DNA from: Proteles cristata cristata
Lineage: Eukaryota > Chordata > Mammalia > Carnivora > Hyaenidae
Length of the DNA stretch: 64,000 nt
NCBI GenBank assembly: GCA_017311185.1
Contig: JAESUZ010002694.1
Span: 1,240,001-1,304,000 of the forward strand
Direction of reading: 5' to 3'
The notes under the pieces are model-generated. The model had not been told where the DNA came from. It did no database searches and saw nothing but the letters and a program-made list of their open reading frames with translations. This document shows positions 60,262 through 64,000 of the stretch, piece by piece; within the stretch, counting starts at the first letter, position 1; each line of letters opens with the position of its first letter. Made by a program: the position numbers and the translations under genes.

Positions 60262-60350
60262 AAATTATATATATATATATGTGTGTGTGTGTGTATGTAT
60301 GTATGTATGCATGTGTGTACATACATATTTGTACACACACACACACACAC
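60262..60350. repeat. compound AT/GT/(ATGT)/AC microsatellite
   Basis: ATATATATATAT, GTGTGTGTGTGT, ATGTATGTATGTATGC, then ACACACACACACACACAC. It links two SINEs. Confidence 0.9.
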
Positions 60351-60540
60351 AGTTTTCTGAGAGAGACAGAGACCGTGTGAGTGGAGGACAGGCAGAGAGA
60401 GGGGGACAGAATCACAAGTGGGCTCTGTACGGTCAGCATGGAGCCTGAAGTGGGGCCTGAACCCACGAAACCATGAGATCATGACCTGCGCCAAAGCCAA
60501 GAGTTGGACGCTTAGCTGACTGAGCCACCCAGGTGCCCGC
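60351..60540 (-). mobile_element. SINEC (CAN SINE)
   Basis: Reverse orientation; TTTTCTGAGAGAGACAGAGA, CTCTGTACGGTCAGCATGGA, GGGGCCTGAACCCACGAAAC, GCTGACTGAGCCACCCAGGT. It lies 49 bp inside the intron measured from the donor of the CADPS2 microexon. Confidence 0.94.
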
Positions 60541-60589
60541 CCCTACCTGAATATATAATTTTTACAAAAACAAATGGAAAAATACTTAC

Positions 60590-60622
60590 TGGAACATCAA
60601 CATATTTTGCAGCTGCTTTCAC
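60590..60622 (-). CDS. CADPS2: CADPS2 33-bp microexon
   Basis: Eleven residues, VKAAAKYVDVP, in phase 0-0. The acceptor reads CACTTAAG/GTG and the donor GTTCCA/GTAAGT. The peptide fits between LSFT of the upstream exon and [10 protein letters not shown] of the next, as in CAPS proteins. The acceptor is purine-rich (AAGTGAAAAA... on plus is TTTTTCACTTAAG on minus), so a moderate polypyrimidine tract is present. Because the length is divisible by three, skipping would silently remove 11 residues. Confidence 0.94.
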
Positions 60623-60719
60623 CTTAAGTGAAAAAGAGAAAATAATGAGAATTATTTCTGAACTGTTAGATAAGTACTATGACAACAGTCAAAAGACAGA
60701 AGAGAACGCAAATACTTAC
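60623..60719 (-). other. CADPS2: CADPS2 97-bp intron
   Basis: Donor ACT/GTAAGT at 60719 downwards and acceptor AAG ending at 60623. It is close to the practical minimum for a vertebrate intron and is AT-rich. Confidence 0.92.
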
Positions 60720-60793
60720 AGTGAATGACAGAATGGATGAAAAGAAAGTGCCTTCATCATATCTTGACAGCTTAGACAACACCCCTTCCAACA
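60720..60793 (-). CDS. CADPS2: CADPS2 fifth-last coding exon
   Basis: A 74-bp exon that starts with the last two bases (TG) of a split codon and then reads [20 protein letters not shown] followed by LSFT. The acceptor is GTTTCAG/TG and the donor [26 protein letters not shown] is a hallmark of the CAPS C-terminal region. The split codon would be Met or Val depending on the last base of the upstream exon, which is not in this window. Confidence 0.94.
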
Positions 60794-63700
60794 CTGAAAC
60801 AAACTGTAATTGTTTATGGTGAGTATCTAGATATTACAAAAGAATAACAGGGCAAATATTCCCTAGACCAACTCCTCCCAGGGCACAAAAATCCACTTTG
60901 CACAGACTGCCAGCTGAAGGGTTGATTTGTTACGTTTACTCTTTGATTTTGAAGATGAGCTCGAAGGCCCATGTCCATTGCTGGAAATAATACACAAAGC
61001 TTTTTCAGAACAACGAATAATGTAATAGCAGTCTGGTCACTATACATGTGAGATAACTTAAGCCATTAATAAAGAACTTAAAATTCCTTAGACTATTCCT
61101 TAACACAATTTTCAACTTCAGAATAGATGTTTAGAAGCAATGACGGTGAAGTTTAATCAAATTCTTTTGTATCATAAATCACTTGACCATTTCCCACCTT
61201 TTTCTATCTATATAAGAGGATGAATAAAAAAGACCAGATGACGAGATAATGAAAGGAATGTGTAGCCTTCGAGGCTCTTCGAACACTGTAATCAAGTCTG
61301 ACATTAGTTAACAGGCATTAACCAAGCAGCTCTAATTAGGACATACAAGGATCAAATCTGCTTTCAGAAGCTCACAAAGCAGTTGGAGATCTAGAACAGA
61401 TAAACACACCACAAGCAACAGGGAAGAGAGTCTGAGGCTGAGTTTATATACCCCGATTCTTACACTGACTACAATGTGGGCTCATGCCAACCACTGGATC
61501 AATCAGTTCCTCTATCAGTTAAATTATGAGTGTATGCGAGACAAATCTGTCTCAAAAGCGTTGTACATTTCTAAAATTTTGCATTTCTATGAAGTGAAAG
61601 TTAAGACCTATATACCACAATAAGATTACAAATGTAGGGAATTATATTTCAGTGAGTGGCAACATTAAAATCCGGCATTAAGATAAAGAAATTAGTAAGA
61701 CTCTACTGCCCTATATCTTTCCTCTTTAGACCTCAATATGCACTATTGACAAATTATAAACTCCCAGCGGGAAAATACTGACAAGGTTTTTTAAATACGA
61801 AAAGGGAAATTAACGAAGGCTGGTTTTTGTTCACATAGCAGCTTCTTCAACAAAGTGATAATAGTTCTAGGGACACAGCTTATTGGTCTCTGGTGACCAG
61901 AGAACTCACTGAGAGTGCACAGGAGATAATCTTTTCTCTATGGCTGGTCAATTATTGCAAAATAGTTTATGCAAAAGAAACAAAAACTTCCCTATAGGTT
62001 TCTCCATCACATCATGTGCGACATGATGTAAGAACACAGAAACAAACTCATGCAAAGTGCTGACTAAAATTTTATATGTTTAAAGAATGAAAATTATGTA
62101 TGGTTCGTTAGTTATCCTAAGGGATACAAACAGCAAAAAACACAAAATTACAAACTGCTCACAGCTACTAAAAGTCAATTTAGCACTTTCTTCCTGCCCA
62201 TTAGGATTTCTTACCAATCACAGTTGGCCAACTCAACTTGATGTGGTTTGCAAAGACCCAGAAGACCAATACTCCAGGGCTATGTCAGACCAGGGGAAGG
62301 GAATTCCAAACTTAATGGCCCTCTGTGGAAAATGCTTCATCTCTTCTAACTCCAATCTTGAGAGCCGGTGTGTGCCAGGTGACCTCATTTGCCATGAGGA
62401 GAGCGACAATTGCTATGGTTACCAGACAGCCTGAGCCAGCAAAGGCTCTAGCACAGCACCTGGTTCTGGGTACCCTCAAGTGAGGATACGCGTACACATA
62501 TGGGTGGTGCTCAGGGACGAGGCAAGAAGCCTGTGGATGGATTTAGCAGATCTTAGTTCAAGGTGTAGCCCTGCCAATCTCTGGCTATAGGACAACAGTC
62601 AAGCCATGAGCCTCTCTAGCAGACTCCTCAGTCAAAGGGGGAGAATGACAGCCATCACGTCCATCTTAGAAGGATCGGTGAAGATCATTTGAGATATTTT
62701 ATGTGCAAGGACTATGAAAACAGCAAAATACTAAAGAAATGCAAAGAATTAATATTATTGATAGGATTAGCTAAATCACTCTCCATCACATAGGTCTAGA
62801 AATCTATGTATGATAAGTCACAAGGTAATGGAAGGAGGCTTTGAACATAGGTGGTCTGGCTCCAAAGCCCATGTTCGTTACCATTTGAGTTGTAAGCATT
62901 AAATAAGTAATGAGCTCAGCATATAAGCACTCAATAGATGTCATTTTGTTATTATTGAGCACCTAATGTGTGAAATGCAGACACTAGGAGTCTTAGACCT
63001 TTCCTTCCAGGAACACACAAACTAGTGGGAGAGACAGGAAGGGATAGTACTGGTCATGACAGGCAGAGAGTTTTAAGGGCCGGCAAAGACGGGCAAACAG
63101 TGTAACTGAAACAGCAGGAGGGAAGCATGGCTTCTAACTGGAGGATGTTGGGGAAGCTTCATTTACAAGGTGGCACAGGAGCCGAGGCTCGGGAGGGCAG
63201 AAATGGAGGGTTCAAAACAACGATACTTGGGGAAGCCTCCTGGTGGCTGTTTTTAGGGCCAAAGTTTCCCCAATGTAGCGTCTGGCGGCCTATGTGGCTT
63301 ACTCTTTCTGGTGAGAACCAAGCCTGGGTCATATCCTTGTAAATGCTACGTAATGCAACGTGGCTGTTGCATGCATGTCACAACATTCTTTGCCTCCATT
63401 TTAACAATAGCGGGGAGTGTCTCCTTGAGTTCCTCTCTCCCCCCAGGTAGTCCTTGGGGAGGCATAATACAGTGGGGATTTAATGTGCTTACATGGCAGT
63501 GAACAGAGTCTGCACCACCGGGATCAACCAGCTGAGCCACACAATTCCTACAGGAAGGCTGTCTTTGTGAGATTTCCACGAGGCATATGTGGTAGAAGAG
63601 CTGCCTTAAAAACCAAACTCCATTAAAATCAAGATTGACTAATAATGATATATTTTCCGTCTGGCTGTTAATTGCACAAAACAGCAAGATTCCACAGAAA

Positions 63701-64000
63701 TCCAGTTAAATGCTGGGTTTAGTTGCTGTGTCTTTAACTGCTTCCTGTGAACTTTCTCAGTACAGCTCAGGGAGTATATAAACACTTCGGGGTTTGCCTT
63801 GTGCTCTCTGTTCTCCTGAGGGTGTCTGGGTTGGAATGAAACACTGTAATCTCTTTGTTTCCCTGCTCTTTATTGTAGATGCCATTTACTGGGTTTGTTT
63901 GAATAATATTTAACACCTAAAGTCTGTCTGGGTAATTACCAACTTTGCCTCACTACGCACACTCTCAAGGAAATTAAAGATGAAACGCACTTTGAAATAA
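60794..64000 (-). other. CADPS2: CADPS2 intron (partial, runs out of the window)
   Basis: No further CAPS-like exon is found up to 64000, so this should be one intron. It contains diverged MIR pieces (62560-62890) and otherwise unique AT-mixed sequence. The 115- and 113-codon open frames at 62087 and 63346 have no recognised domain. Confidence 0.7.
62560..62890. mobile_element. diverged MIR pieces
   Basis: 62560-62745 reads as a reverse MIR (GAGCCTCTCTAGCAGACTCC, GGGGGAGAATGACAGCCATC, GAAGATCATTTGAGATATTT). 62820-62890 reads as a forward 3' part (GGCTTTGAACATAGGTGGTC, TGGCTCCAAAGCCCATGTTC). Confidence 0.6.

Larger units (their letters stand above)
46577..60589 (-). other. CADPS2: CADPS2 intron, 14.0 kb
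   Basis: Bounded by GTAAGT at 60589 downwards and CACAG ending at 46577. It contains about ten SINEs, an L1M fragment, a MIR and several microsatellites. Two SINEs sit within 50-570 bp of its 5' splice site. Confidence 0.85.
20310..64000 (-). other. CADPS2: CADPS2 gene, 3' portion (last five coding exons; continues beyond the window)
   Basis: CADPS2 (CAPS2) is a cytosolic, membrane-associated priming factor for dense-core vesicle exocytosis, involved for example in neurotrophin release in cerebellum. Only the C-terminal end is in view: five exons giving 162 whole codons plus one split codon, reading [17 protein letters not shown]...VKAAAKYVDVP...[14 protein letters not shown]...[12 protein letters not shown]...[10 protein letters not shown]. 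This is the CAPS C-terminal region after the MUN domain, tied in the literature to vesicle association. CADPS2 is chosen over CADPS because it neighbours FEZF1; CADPS lies next to FEZF2. The transcript and splice sites are all on the minus strand. Upstream exons lie beyond 64000. Confidence 0.93.

Noticed and set aside
62087..62434. 115-codon plus-strand frame in the last intron
   Set aside because: No domain, no start context, and it overlaps unique intronic DNA; nothing matches CADPS2 on the minus strand there.

Overview
This window is mammalian nuclear DNA, almost certainly from a cat-like carnivoran (Feliformia, probably Felidae). It holds many tRNA-Lys-derived CAN/SINEC elements whose right half (a TTCGTGGGTTCGAGCCCCGCG-type B box, a TCTCTCTCTG-rich body and an AATAAATAAA tail) looks like the felid form rather than the dog form. 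Introns, CpG islands, an ancient L1M fragment, MIRs and a MER5A fossil fit the same picture. There are no prokaryotic operons and no CRISPR array. Most long open frames are chance frames in CpG islands or lie inside SINEs.

Two protein genes are present, both on the minus strand. FEZF1 is complete (CDS 5093 down to 2738, four coding exons, 477 codons). It encodes a forebrain and olfactory transcriptional repressor with an N-terminal eh1 motif, an alanine-rich tract and six C2H2 zinc fingers. About 15 kb upstream of FEZF1 is the 3' end of CADPS2, a CAPS-family dense-core-vesicle priming factor. Its poly(A) signal lies near 20333 and its last five coding exons are at 21063-21233, 26805-26909, 46469-46576, 60590-60622 and 60720-60793. 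The rest of CADPS2 lies beyond position 64000. From general knowledge, human chromosome 7q31 has the same FEZF1-CADPS2 order, and FEZF2-CADPS on 3p14 is its paralogous copy.

Layout: 1-2060 is the FEZF1 downstream flank with a CpG island. 2060-5340 is FEZF1. 5340-20310 is the intergenic interval, with a divergent-looking GC-box/CCAAT promoter next to FEZF1, several separate CpG islands, G-quadruplex-prone tracts, a TATA+GC-box site near 16.4 kb, a MIR and a few SINEs. 20310-64000 is CADPS2 3' UTR, exons and large introns filled with SINEs, one L1M fragment, MIRs, a MER5A copy, microsatellites and two stretches that look like conserved regulatory sequence.

I found no convincing new biological system. 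The observations most worth checking are a GC-AG splice donor in FEZF1, a three-copy 12-bp repeat encoding the FEZF1 alanine tract, a 33-bp CADPS2 microexon squeezed between a 97-bp intron and two SINEs, a 22-bp C tract just after the CADPS2 stop codon, and a 51-bp L1 3'-end insertion with a perfect 17-bp target-site duplication.
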